Below are positions 44,866 through 53,316 of a stretch of 64,000 bases of DNA, piece after piece (position 1 is the first letter of the stretch; each line of letters begins with the position of its first letter). The notes below the pieces were generated by a model. It had not been told where the DNA came from, searched no databases, and worked only from the letters and a program-made list of their open reading frames with translations. Source of the stretch: Actinomycetota bacterium (GTDB taxonomy: Bacteria > Actinomycetota > Acidimicrobiia > Acidimicrobiales > Ilumatobacteraceae); the NCBI GenBank assembly GCA_030645495.1, contig JAUSLV010000018.1, forward strand, positions 186,001-250,000, in the 5' to 3' direction. A program made the position numbers and the translations under genes.

Positions 44866-45594
44866 ATGGAACCGTACGACCTGCTCGCCCACCTCGCTCG
44901 CGACGGCAACTCGTTCGCCGATGCCTGCGAGGCGGCCGGCATGGCCACTCGCGTGGCCAGTTGCCCCGAATGGAACGTGTCCGACCTGGTGTGGCACCTC
45001 GCCGAGGTGCACCACTTCTGGCGCACGATCGTGGGCGAGCAGCGCACCACGTGGGAAGGGTACGAGCAGCCGCTGCGCCCCACCGACGACGCGGTGGTCG
45101 AGTTCTACCGCAGCGGCCTCGAGGAGACCGTGACGATCCTGGCGGCGGCGCACCCGGACCAGGCAAACTGGACCTGGTCGCACCAACGTGACGCCGGGTT
45201 CGTGATGCGCCGCATGGCTCACGAGACGGCGATGCACCTCTGGGACGCGCAGCAGGCCGCGGGCGGTGAGCGAGCGATCGACGGTCCACTCGCGAGCGAC
45301 GGCATCGACGAGTTCCTCGATCACTTCCTCAGCGGCGACGCCGGCACCACCGACGGCGTGGGTGGCAGCGTGCACCTGCACTGCACCGACGTGCCCGGCG
45401 AGTGGACGGTGCGGCCGGCGATCGAAGGTGGCTTCACGCTCAGCCGCGAGCACGCCAAGGGCGATGCGGCGATGCGTGGTGCGGCCAGCGATCTGCTGCT
45501 CGTGCTGTGGCGTCGGCGCCCGATCGACACGATCGACGTGGTTGGCGACAGGGGTGTCGCCGAGCGCTTCGTGGCGCACTCGCCGCTGGACTGA
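44866..45594 (+). CDS. Maleylpyruvate isomerase family (mycothiol-dependent DinB-like) protein
   Basis: A 242-residue protein of the TIGR03083/MDMPI family, with a DinB-like four-helix bundle and a C-terminal domain. Metal-binding histidines fall in SDLVWHLAEVHHFWR and RMAHETAMHLWDAQ, the usual H-x-x-E-x-x-H-like arrangement. Related enzymes use mycothiol to isomerise maleylpyruvate or transfer thiols. ATG 44866 has CACGAT 7 bases upstream. Together with mca it supports mycothiol use in this organism; the exact reaction is unknown. Confidence 0.85.
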   Translation: MEPYDLLAHLARDGNSFADACEAAGMATRVASCPEWNVSDLVWHLAEVHHFWRTIVGEQRTTWEGYEQPLRPTDDAVVEFYRSGLEETVTILAAAHPDQANWTWSHQRDAGFVMRRMAHETAMHLWDAQQAAGGERAIDGPLASDGIDEFLDHFLSGDAGTTDGVGGSVHLHCTDVPGEWTVRPAIEGGFTLSREHAKGDAAMRGAASDLLLVLWRRRPIDTIDVVGDRGVAERFVAHSPLD

Positions 45595-45600
45595 GACCGC

Positions 45601-46230
45601 CTACGACTTCCGTGCGTGCGGCAGGTCGAGCTGGCCGAGGCGCTCGGTGAGCAGATCGGTGAGCCGATCGAGGTCGATCTGCTCGCCTTCCTGAATGATG
45701 TTGTGTTCGCCGGTGGTGGTCGCTCGTGCCGGGGCCACCTCGGTGGTGGGTGTCGACGTGATCAGCGGGGCCGTGACTCGCGACAACGTAGGAAGCGACG
45801 GCGTGAACCCCTGCGATGGGGTCGACGAGGGAGTTGCGGCCGGTGGGGGAGCGAGCGTGGACGCAGGCTGGTGCGGAGCCGTGATCGCCGCGCTCGCCTT
45901 CATCTGGGCGAGCGCCACCTCGAGTTGTGTGATCCGCTGCTCCGCATGCTCGGCATCGCGACGGTGCTTCGACTCGAGCTGCTCGAGCAGCGCCGCTGTG
46001 GAGGGGTCGCCGTCGTGCGAAGTGCTGGAACCCGAACCGCCTTCTGCTGCCAGGTGATCGATGCGACGGGAGAGATCTTGGATCTGCTCTTGCACTTCGA
46101 GGCGGCGCAGACCGATGTCTTCGCCGAGCACCAGGATCTCGTGACGGACCTCGGCCAAGCGCAGGTCGACCGCTTCCAGCACGGAATGCACGAGGCGAGT
46201 GATCTTGTCGTCAGTGACGTTGTCGGACAT
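45601..46230 (-). CDS. Coiled-coil protein paired with DUF4388 gene
   Basis: A 209-residue protein. An N-terminal helical part (TDDKITRLVHSVLEAVDLRLAEVRHEILVLGEDI) leads into two coiled coils (about 25-65 and 80-110, with LEQLESKHRRDAEHAEQRITQLEVALAQ), then a Pro/Thr-rich linker and a C-terminal amphipathic helix (LDRLTDLLTERLGQL). There is no signal peptide or membrane span. The start follows the DUF4388 gene stop by 6 bases, so the two are co-expressed, divergent from the conservon. Function unknown; it may bridge proteins. Confidence 0.7.
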   Translation of the reverse strand: MSDNVTDDKITRLVHSVLEAVDLRLAEVRHEILVLGEDIGLRRLEVQEQIQDLSRRIDHLAAEGGSGSSTSHDGDPSTAALLEQLESKHRRDAEHAEQRITQLEVALAQMKASAAITAPHQPASTLAPPPAATPSSTPSQGFTPSLPTLSRVTAPLITSTPTTEVAPARATTTGEHNIIQEGEQIDLDRLTDLLTERLGQLDLPHARKS

Positions 46231-46236
46231 CCGTGC

Positions 46237-47757
46237 TCAGCTCTTTCGGCCCCGTCGCCGGCCGCGGCCGCGACGCTCGTCCTCGTCGTCGCCGACGGTG
46301 GCTGGCTGGGCCGGCGGCGCCTCGACCATGATCTCGTCGACGAGTTCCCAGATGTCCACGGCAGCCAGCGTATGCGTCGGAGATGCACCTGTGCGAGCGG
46401 CTCCGACCATGTGAGCCGGATCGAGGTCGAGATCGCCGACAGCGACCGGAGCCGTCGCCAGCTTCGGCAGGCCGGCAGGCGCCGGTCCGGGCTGCATCGC
46501 GTCGTGCGCTGCCGGTACGAACGGCTGGTGCTGGGACGGGGATCCCAGCGCCATCAACTCGGGCAATCCCGTGATCGTCTCGGTGGTGGTGCCGGTGGGG
46601 GCGTCGACACCCGTCAGGAACGCCAGCGAGCTGATCGGCGGGAGGTCGGCGAGCTGGAGGTCGTCGAATGCGTTGTCCGTCGGCTCGAATGGGGTGGAGC
46701 CGGGCGCGGGCGGGGTTGCCGCGAGCACGGCATCGAGCTGGTCGAACGAGGGTGGTGGCGGAGTGGGCGCAGGCGTGTGCGCGATCGTCGGTATGGCGGC
46801 CGGTGTGGTCTGCGGCATGGCCCCGAGGGTGGGGAGCGGCTCGAACGTCGGCTCGAATGTCGGTTCGGGGATCGGTTCGGGGATCGGATCACTTGCACCA
46901 GCCACGGCGAGCGGCGTGAGGCTGAGCGGCACGAAGGCTGCTGGTTCGGGCTCGGGCTCGGGCTCGGCCTCGGGCTCGGCCGGCTCGATGGCGATCGGCT
47001 CGGTGATGTCGTCGAGCGCGACCGGCTCGACCGTCGGCTGGGGCTCAGGCGCCCATACCGGCTCGAGCAGGTCCTCGAAGGCATCCGGCTCGGGTTCGTC
47101 GGTGACCGGCTCGGGCTGTGGCTCGATGGCAGCGGGCAGCAGCGGCTCGGGCTCGGGGGCAGGCTCGGGGTCGGGCGGAGCGGCGAGCGTGGGCACGAGC
47201 ACCGGCTCGACGGGCTCGGCGACGGGTTCGATCTGTGCGACCGTCTCGAGGTCCGGACCGACCTGTGCGACCGTCTCGGGCGCGGCTTGGGCGACGCGTT
47301 CCACGGGAACCGGGTTGCTCGCAGCCGCCGACCGCAGCCAGTGGTGAACACCCGAGGAATGGTGACGGAGAGGGAACACCTCGGGCATGCCGACCGGGTG
47401 GTTGGCCACGGATTCGAGCAGCGCCTCGGTGGCCAGCTCGATCGTCAACTCGACCGCGTCGCGGTCGAGCATCGGTACGCGCTGGAACAAACGGGCCAAC
47501 GAAGCGACCTCGCCGAGGCGCACGGATCCCTGTTCCAGCTGGGCCGCAGTGATGGCTGCACACTGCACCAGACGGTCGCCGATCGGTGCGTCGCCGTCGC
47601 GTTCAGCGTAGTAAACACGGCCTTCCATGGCGTACAGATGGATGCGCGGGGCCAGGCCGACGGCTGCCTCGCCGGTGAACCGCTCGCTGCCCACGAGCGC
47701 GACGAATCCCCAGATCGGGTCATTGCCGCTATAGGAGTTCAGTTGGGTGCGTATCAT
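46237..47757 (-). CDS. DUF4388 (PATAN-like) protein with long Pro/Glu-rich repeats
   Basis: A 506-residue protein. The first ~120 residues look like a DUF4388/PATAN domain (GFVALVGSERFTGEAAV, RIHLYAMEGRVYYAERD, CAAITAAQLEQGSVRLGE), found in bacterial systems with roadblock proteins and small GTPases. The middle (about 160-330) is low-complexity with PEPEPEP-type repeats, and the C-terminus is basic (RRGRGRRRGRKS). ATG 47757 is chosen over TTG 47766 because GGAGG lies 10 bases upstream. The position opposite cvnABCD suggests a partner of the conservon. The DUF4388 match is by eye. Confidence 0.68.
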   Translation of the reverse strand: MIRTQLNSYSGNDPIWGFVALVGSERFTGEAAVGLAPRIHLYAMEGRVYYAERDGDAPIGDRLVQCAAITAAQLEQGSVRLGEVASLARLFQRVPMLDRDAVELTIELATEALLESVANHPVGMPEVFPLRHHSSGVHHWLRSAAASNPVPVERVAQAAPETVAQVGPDLETVAQIEPVAEPVEPVLVPTLAAPPDPEPAPEPEPLLPAAIEPQPEPVTDEPEPDAFEDLLEPVWAPEPQPTVEPVALDDITEPIAIEPAEPEAEPEPEPEPAAFVPLSLTPLAVAGASDPIPEPIPEPTFEPTFEPLPTLGAMPQTTPAAIPTIAHTPAPTPPPPSFDQLDAVLAATPPAPGSTPFEPTDNAFDDLQLADLPPISSLAFLTGVDAPTGTTTETITGLPELMALGSPSQHQPFVPAAHDAMQPGPAPAGLPKLATAPVAVGDLDLDPAHMVGAARTGASPTHTLAAVDIWELVDEIMVEAPPAQPATVGDDEDERRGRGRRRGRKS

Positions 47758-47944
47758 CGGATCCAATCCTCCCGTGCAGAATCCATCGGGAGGTCTTTCG
47801 ACACAACCGGGGGCAACCTTGAGGTTATTTGGAAGGAACTCTCAAGTTGGCCACGGTGCGAACCGATGAATGCTCATCGAGTTCCGATCCGGGTGACCGG
47901 TCGGCCTCGTGTTGCTCTGAACTCAGGAACGGGAGGGTGAGTCG

Positions 47945-50008
47945 ATGCTTCGACGACTCAAGATCGGTGGACGACTCAACGTCCTCATCGCGTTGCCGTT
48001 GCTCGCGCTCGCGGCCATGGCCGTGGTCGGTACGTACGTCCTCACGCAAGGCAGTGTGAAAGGCGACGAGTACAAGCGCCTCAAGCTCGCCCAAGACCTG
48101 CGTGCCGAAGTCATCCCGCCACCCGCCAGCCTGCTGGAGGCCTGGGCGCAGGTGAACCACATCGGCGTGCTCGCGGCCTCGCCCGACGGCTTCTCCGACG
48201 ACACGCTCGCCGAGATCGAGAGTCACTTCGACATCATCGAACGTGCACAGACCGACTTCGGAACATCGATGGCGTACTGGTCGAAACAGGCCGTTCCCAT
48301 GCGTGTGGGAATCCGCCTCATCGAGATCGGTGGCTTTGTCGGCGTCAAGTTCTTCGAGGACGTCAACTTCAAGCTGCGACAAGCGATCGACAGTCGCGAC
48401 GCCGACGAGGTGCTCGCGGTGATCCGCGACATGGAGTGGCGCTACGACCTGCAGCAGACCGGCGTGCAGCGAGCAGTGGACTTCGCCGTCCCCGAAGTGA
48501 TTGCCCGTGAGAAGACCACCGTCGATTACCTCAACCAGGCCATCGTCGTCGCCGGTGCCGTCTTTTTGATCCTGCTCGTGCTCACCGTGCTGCTGGCCAT
48601 CCTCGTCCGCCGCTCGATCGTGCGCCCCATCCGTCGCCTGGCCGAACAGGCCAAGTCGGTGGCCACCAACGACCTCCCCGAAGCCGTGCGAGTGATGCAA
48701 GACGACTCGGCCGCCGAGGTGCCGCACTTGCAGGCCTTCGAGATCTCGTCCCGCGACGAGTTGGCCGAGCTGAGTGCCAGCTTCAACGCCGTGCAGGACG
48801 TGGCCGTCGATCTCGCCGCCGAGCAGGCCATCGCCCGCCGGGTGGTGTCGCAGAACCTGGTCAACATCGCCCGTCGTAACCAGAACCTGCTCGGCCGTAC
48901 CCTGGGCTTCATCTCCTCGCTGGAACAAGGCGAGCGCGACCCCGAGGCGCTCGACAACTTGTTCCGCCTCGACCACCTCACCACGCGTATGCGACGGAAC
49001 GCGCAGTCGCTGCTCGTGCTGGCCGGTGCCGAGCCCACCCGCCTCTGGTCGCCCGCTGTGGCGATCGGCGACGTGGTGCGCGCTGCCCTGTCGGAAGTGG
49101 AGAACTACGGCCAGGTCGAGCTCGCCGACCTGGGCGACATCGGCGTGATCGGCTCGGCCGCCGGCGAAGTGGCCCACCTGCTCGCCGAACTGTTGGAGAA
49201 CGCCACTAGCTTCTCGCCGCCCACCAGTGCCGTCACCGTTGTCGGTCGTGCGGTGCCCGATGGGCACCAACTGGCCATCTTCGACTACGGCCTGGGAATG
49301 ACCCCCGAGGAACTCGACGAGGCGAACCGGCGGCTCAACCAGGTGTCGGCGTTCGACCGTGAGAGCAACAAGATGCTCGGCTTCCAAGTGGTCGCCCGTC
49401 TTGCCGACCGCTACGGCATCAAGGTGATGCTCACCACCACCCCTGGTGGCAGCGGCGTGACCGCCATCGTGCGGCTACCCAAGTCGCTGCTCGAAGTGGT
49501 GGGCACGCTCGGCACGAACGTGCCGCCGGTGGCCGACGTGCCGCGAGTTGCCGAGCGGCTCACCGAGCCGCTGCCGGTCACCCCTGCGGGGGTCGGCGTA
49601 CCCGGGCCGATGTTGCACGAGCTGTCCACCTCGGCGCCGTCGCAGATGAGCGACGAGGCGTTGTGGGCGGAGATGAACCGCACTTCGGCTCGAGCGGATG
49701 CCCCCGATCTCGGGCAGGTGCCGCCGATGGCGCCGCTCAGCTTTGCTCCGCTGTCGGCCCATCCGGCCACCGACGGGCCCACGATGGTGGCCCTGCCCGT
49801 CGCCCTTCCGGCCGAGCCTGCGCCGGCGCTGGCGCCGCTCATCACCGACGCGGGCCTCACCCGGCGCGTGCGTGGTGCGCAGATGCCAGAATTGGGCAAG
49901 AGTGCTGGTGATGCACCTCAGGCCCGCCCGGCCGAAGAGGTGCGCAACACCCTCGCCAGCTTGCAACGAGGGATCGACCTCGGTCGTCAGCGGAACAACG
50001 AAGGCTGA
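47945..50008 (+). CDS. cvnA: Conservon CvnA, sensor histidine kinase-like protein
   Basis: A 687-residue membrane protein. One span near residues 14-36, an extracytoplasmic region to about 195 (nitrate-sensor-like helical), a second span near 198-226, a HAMP-like linker, then a dimerisation helix region with RRNQNLLGRTLGFISSLEQGE and RLDHLTTRMRRNAQSLLVLAGAEP (typical CvnA signature) and an HATPase domain (LLENATSFSPP, DYGLGMTPEELDEANRRL). The C-terminus after about 500 is disordered. It is the first gene of a cvnABCD operon, known in Streptomyces to link a membrane sensor to a G protein. The start has GGAGG 8 bases upstream. Confidence 0.88.
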   Translation: MLRRLKIGGRLNVLIALPLLALAAMAVVGTYVLTQGSVKGDEYKRLKLAQDLRAEVIPPPASLLEAWAQVNHIGVLAASPDGFSDDTLAEIESHFDIIERAQTDFGTSMAYWSKQAVPMRVGIRLIEIGGFVGVKFFEDVNFKLRQAIDSRDADEVLAVIRDMEWRYDLQQTGVQRAVDFAVPEVIAREKTTVDYLNQAIVVAGAVFLILLVLTVLLAILVRRSIVRPIRRLAEQAKSVATNDLPEAVRVMQDDSAAEVPHLQAFEISSRDELAELSASFNAVQDVAVDLAAEQAIARRVVSQNLVNIARRNQNLLGRTLGFISSLEQGERDPEALDNLFRLDHLTTRMRRNAQSLLVLAGAEPTRLWSPAVAIGDVVRAALSEVENYGQVELADLGDIGVIGSAAGEVAHLLAELLENATSFSPPTSAVTVVGRAVPDGHQLAIFDYGLGMTPEELDEANRRLNQVSAFDRESNKMLGFQVVARLADRYGIKVMLTTTPGGSGVTAIVRLPKSLLEVVGTLGTNVPPVADVPRVAERLTEPLPVTPAGVGVPGPMLHELSTSAPSQMSDEALWAEMNRTSARADAPDLGQVPPMAPLSFAPLSAHPATDGPTMVALPVALPAEPAPALAPLITDAGLTRRVRGAQMPELGKSAGDAPQARPAEEVRNTLASLQRGIDLGRQRNNEG

Positions 50009-50047
50009 CTTGTCGGAACTCGACAGGAAGAGGAGGAACGAATTCGT

Positions 50048-50470
50048 ATGGCACTTTCCGAGAAGGCCAACAACGTCAACTGGTTGATGGCCAACTTCGT
50101 GCGCAGCACCCCTGGTGTGGAGCAGGCTGTGGCCGTCTCCTCCGACGGTCTGTTGATCGCGTTGAGCACGACCCTCGAACGCGCCTCGGCCGACAAGCTG
50201 GCCGCGATCATCACGGGGATGCGTGCCCTCGCGCACGGTGCCGCCGGCGAGTTGACGAAGGGCCACGTGATGCAAGTGCTCATCGAGATGGCCAACGGGT
50301 ACCTGTTCGTCAGCTCGATCTCCGGAGGTTCCACGATCGGAGTCGTCGCCAGTCGTGATTGCGATCTCGGTCTGGTCGGTTTCGAGATCGCACTGCTGGT
50401 CGAGCGTGTCGGCGCGCAGCTGACGCCATCACTGATCACGGAACTGAAGAACTCCCTGGTCTCGGTGTGA
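50048..50470 (+). CDS. cvnB: Conservon CvnB, roadblock/LC7 protein
   Basis: A 140-residue Roadblock/LC7-domain protein: LMANFVRSTPGVEQAVAVSSDGLLIALSTTLER, then SADKLAAIITGMRALAHGAAGEL and LVSVSSISGGSTIGVVAS-like strand (VSSISGGSTIGVVASRD). In conservons CvnB binds the GTPase CvnD. It follows cvnA by 39 bases, the wider junction in the operon; cvnC starts one base after its stop. Confidence 0.9.
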   Translation: MALSEKANNVNWLMANFVRSTPGVEQAVAVSSDGLLIALSTTLERASADKLAAIITGMRALAHGAAGELTKGHVMQVLIEMANGYLFVSSISGGSTIGVVASRDCDLGLVGFEIALLVERVGAQLTPSLITELKNSLVSV

Positions 50471-50471
50471 C

Positions 50472-50912
50472 ATGGACGAGTCGCACGATCCGGACGCAAC
50501 CGTCAACTTGGTTCGTCCGTTCATCGCGCGTCAGCGACCCCTTCAGCCGGTGTCGCCCGATGAGCACCACCAGGCGCCTGCCCATGGGGTGAGGGCGTAT
50601 GCCATGACCGGGGGCCGGGCGCACGCCGCTGGGGTGCTCGAGTTCGAAACCATGCTGCAGGCGACGGCCGCCGGACGTGAAGCGCTGACCGCGCTGAAGT
50701 TCGAGCGCGCCGACATCCTGCGCCGTTGCCAGTCCGACCCGCTCTCCGTCGCCGAACTCTCGGCCACCTTGCACGTGCCTATCGGCGTCGTGCGGGTGGT
50801 GGCGTCGGATCTCATCGCCGAGAACCTTCTGGAAGCCTTCCAACCGAGCGCGAACGTCTCCGACGACGTGTTCCTGATCACGAGGTTGATTGCCGGTGTC
50901 CGCGCACTCTGA
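50472..50912 (+). CDS. cvnC: Conservon CvnC, DUF742 protein
   Basis: A 146-residue DUF742 protein. The N-terminus has VNLVRPFIARQRP followed by a central region and a winged helix-like part: EFETMLQATAAGREALTALKFERADILRRCQ, then LSVAELSATLHVPIGVVRVVASDLIAENLL. It matches the third member of Streptomyces conservons, whose role is to help couple CvnA to CvnD. The start is one base after the cvnB stop. The 3' end overlaps cvnD by 17 bases. Confidence 0.88.
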   Translation: MDESHDPDATVNLVRPFIARQRPLQPVSPDEHHQAPAHGVRAYAMTGGRAHAAGVLEFETMLQATAAGREALTALKFERADILRRCQSDPLSVAELSATLHVPIGVVRVVASDLIAENLLEAFQPSANVSDDVFLITRLIAGVRAL

Positions 50913-51495
50913 AACTCCCACCCGTTCCGCAACTGGTCCGATCCCTGTGAAGATCGTCGTCGCCGGAGGATTCGGCGTCGGCAAGACCACCTTCGTCGGT
51001 GCCATCTCCGACATCAAGCCGCTCACCACCGAGGCGGCAATGACCTCGTACGGCGAGGGCATCGACAATCGCGGCGACGTGAGCACCAAGACCACCACCA
51101 CCGTGGCGATGGACTTCGGTCGCGTGGCCGTCGACGATGCCATCGTGCTCTACCTGTTCGGCACACCCGGCCAAGACCGGTTCGGGTTCATGTGGAACGA
51201 CCTGATCCAGGGCGCCCTCGGCGCAGTGGTGCTGGTCGACAGCCGCCGCATCGAAGACTCGTTCCCGGCACTCGACTACTTCGAGACCCGTGATGTGCCC
51301 TTCGTGGTGGCCGTCAACCGCTTCGGCGGGCAGATGTTCCACACCGTCGAGGAAGTGCGCGAAGCGCTCTCGATCAACGCGCACGTCCCCGTGGTCAGCA
51401 CCGACGCCCGTGGGCGTATCGCCGTCAAGGAGACCGTGCTCAGCCTGCTCGACGTGGTGCTGCAGCGAGCGATGGCCAAGGCCAAGACCAACTGA
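50896..51495 (+). CDS. cvnD: Conservon CvnD, Ras-like GTPase
   Basis: A 199-residue small GTPase of the bacterial Rab/Ras-like (MglA-like) type. G1 is VAGGFGVGKTTFVGA, switch region follows (VSTKTTTTVAMDFGRV), G3 is YLFGTPGQDRFGFMW, and the NKxD equivalent is VAVNRFGG, divergent as in known CvnD proteins. GTG 50896 is preferred to TTG 50890. It completes a cvnABCD set; no CvnE cytochrome P450 follows. Confidence 0.9.
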   Translation: MSAHSETPTRSATGPIPVKIVVAGGFGVGKTTFVGAISDIKPLTTEAAMTSYGEGIDNRGDVSTKTTTTVAMDFGRVAVDDAIVLYLFGTPGQDRFGFMWNDLIQGALGAVVLVDSRRIEDSFPALDYFETRDVPFVVAVNRFGGQMFHTVEEVREALSINAHVPVVSTDARGRIAVKETVLSLLDVVLQRAMAKAKTN

Positions 51496-51555
51496 TCGGG
51501 ACACCGGCCGAGTCGGCCGGTTCGGCTGCTGCCGTGCGCCGGGTACGGTGGCGCG

Positions 51556-52143
51556 ATGCGAGCGGCGTTGGCCACGGTGGTGTTGGCGATCTCGGTGTGG
51601 GCGCTGTCGGCCACGCCAACGGCTCATGCGTGCAGTTGCATGGCGCTCACGCCGGCGGAGGCGTACCAGCAGTCGGATGCGGTGTTCGTCGGTGAACTCA
51701 TCGAGGTGCGTCGCCCCACGCCGATGTTGTCGTCGATGGACGAGTCGCGCTTCGTGTTCGAGGTGACCGACGTGTACAAGGGCGCGGTGCACCGCACGCA
51801 GTCGATCGTGACGGCGAGCGACGGCGCGTCGTGCGGGCTCGAGCTGAGTGTCGGCACCACCGCGATCGTGTTCGCCCGTGAGCAGGAGTTCGAGATCACT
51901 CCGGAGGCGGGCGAGTATGCGGCCGGGTTGTGCGGCGGTACGGCCGCAGTAGGCACGGTGGTCATCCCCGAGTCGTTCGGTGCACCGACCGCACCGCTGC
52001 CCGGATCATCGCCGATCGGCGAGGACGACGCTGCGCTCGCCGTTGTCCTGCGCAACTGGTACTGGTTCGCTGTGCCGCTGGTGGTGATCGTGGCGTCGCT
52101 GGTGGTGATCCGTCGTCGGCACAGTGTCGCCCCGCGCGAGTAG
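51556..52143 (+). CDS. TIMP/NTR-like exported protein with C-terminal membrane anchor
   Basis: A 195-residue protein. The signal peptide is cleaved before CSCM (predicted mature Cys at residue 26), the N-terminal cysteine pair used by tissue-inhibitor-of-metalloproteinase-like domains. The domain is OB-fold-like (DAVFVGELIEVRR; FVFEVTDVYKGAVHR; CGLELSVGTTAIVFA) with further cysteines. A C-terminal membrane span (WYWFAVPLVVIVASLVVIRRR) anchors it. TACGGT lies 6 bases before ATG 51556. Function in bacteria is unknown; it may inhibit secreted metalloproteases or act in adhesion. Confidence 0.8.
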   Translation: MRAALATVVLAISVWALSATPTAHACSCMALTPAEAYQQSDAVFVGELIEVRRPTPMLSSMDESRFVFEVTDVYKGAVHRTQSIVTASDGASCGLELSVGTTAIVFAREQEFEITPEAGEYAAGLCGGTAAVGTVVIPESFGAPTAPLPGSSPIGEDDAALAVVLRNWYWFAVPLVVIVASLVVIRRRHSVAPRE

Positions 52144-52148
52144 CCGGC

Positions 52149-52415
52149 TCACCAGAGCTGCAACTGCTCCCAGGTGATCGCGACGTCGCTGACGGTTTGC
52201 CAGGTGAGGCGCCCACGGCCCCCCGGGCGACGCACCTCCACCCGCTCGGGCTTCAGGCTGCGGGCGTTGCCGTTGGCGTCGAAGACGGTGATGCTGCCGT
52301 CGACCGCCACGCCCGACATCTTGCCCGCGAACCAACGGCCGCTGTCGCCCTTGCGGAAGCGCACCGGCTCGCCAGGGCGCAGGCCCAGCTTCTGCAGCGT
52401 GGCGGTGTCGATCAT
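52149..52415 (-). CDS. Small protein of unknown function, coupled to SDR gene
   Basis: An 88-residue, beta-rich protein (LGLRPGEPVRFRKGDSGRWFAGKMSG; SITVFDANGNARSLKPERVEV), with the look of a small SH3/KOW-type barrel. Its ATG overlaps the upstream SDR stop as ATGA, so it is translationally coupled. No family recognised; the basic middle suggests nucleic-acid or polyanion binding but this is only a guess. Confidence 0.65.
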   Translation of the reverse strand: MIDTATLQKLGLRPGEPVRFRKGDSGRWFAGKMSGVAVDGSITVFDANGNARSLKPERVEVRRPGGRGRLTWQTVSDVAITWEQLQLW

Positions 52416-53224
52416 GCGCCACCCGACATGCGCGCCTGCAGTTTGCGCATGCCGCCCAGCCAACGGTCGTAGTCGGCCGTCTTGTTGCGCATGAACGTCA
52501 GCACTTCGTCGTGCGGCAGGATGAGGAACGTCTCGGCACGGATGATCGCCACGGCGACCTCGGCCACCTCCGCCGGCTCGAGCACCCGGCCGGCGGCGCG
52601 CACCACGCTGCTGCTGATTCCCGCCGCGGGGTCGTCGCCGGCGCGCAACAGCGCGGTGTTGACGCCTTGCGGGCACAGGCAGCTGACCTTCAGCCCCTGG
52701 GCGCCGTAGGTGATGCTGAGCCACTCGGCGAACGCCACGGCGGCGTGCTTGGTCATGCTGTAGGGCGCCGAGCCGATCTGGCTGAGCAGACCCGCAGCAG
52801 ACGCCGTCGAGCAGAAGTAGCCCTCACCACGGGCCAGCCAGCCGGGCAGCAGGTGCTTGGCGGCCCAGCGGTGGGCGTGCACGTTCACGTCGAACGCCAA
52901 CTGCCACTCGGCCTCGGTGGTACGCAGCGGGTCGCTGCCCACGCCGATGCCCGCGTTGGCGAAGAACAGGTCGATGTCGCCGAAGCGTTGTTCGGCCGCG
53001 GCGATGAGCGCCGTGTTGCCCTCCTCGGTGCTGACATCGGCGCGAACGGCGATGGCGCTCTCGGGGCGCAGGGCGTTGAGGCGAGCGGCGACGATGGTTG
53101 CGGCGTTGGCCTGCACGTCGGCGACCACCACTCGCGCCCCTTCCGCGTGGAAGCGTTCGGCGAGGGCTTCGCCGATTCCTCCGGCCGCACCGGTGACGAC
53201 GACGTGTTTACCGTTCAGGTCCAT
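52412..53224 (-). CDS. Short-chain dehydrogenase/reductase
   Basis: A 270-residue classical SDR. The NAD(P) motif TGAAGGIG is at residues 12-19, ANAG is in FFANAGIGVG, and the catalytic Ser-Tyr-Lys is in FCSTAS and YSMTKHAAVAF. The acidic residue after the second strand (VVVADVQ) favours NAD+. ATG 53224 has TACGAT 6 bases upstream. It is coupled to the small beta-rich gene downstream. Substrate unknown. Confidence 0.92.
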   Translation of the reverse strand: MDLNGKHVVVTGAAGGIGEALAERFHAEGARVVVADVQANAATIVAARLNALRPESAIAVRADVSTEEGNTALIAAAEQRFGDIDLFFANAGIGVGSDPLRTTEAEWQLAFDVNVHAHRWAAKHLLPGWLARGEGYFCSTASAAGLLSQIGSAPYSMTKHAAVAFAEWLSITYGAQGLKVSCLCPQGVNTALLRAGDDPAAGISSSVVRAAGRVLEPAEVAEVAVAIIRAETFLILPHDEVLTFMRNKTADYDRWLGGMRKLQARMSGGA

Positions 53225-53316
53225 GCCGGGATCGTAGGCGCTGCCGCTACCATGCGCAGTGGAAGCACACCGCGCGCGATACCTTCGCGAGCATCACCGA
53301 TCCGAAGGAGAGCAGG

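Noticed and set aside
46560-47300. Repetitive CGGCTCGGGCTCGGG-type stretch as a tandem repeat element
   Set aside because: It is in-frame coding sequence for the Pro/Glu-rich middle of the DUF4388-like protein, with varied codons rather than exact repeats.
52149-52415. Merged SDR plus small beta-rich protein as one fusion
   Set aside because: A stop codon separates them and the ATGA overlap with a proper start is a normal coupling junction.
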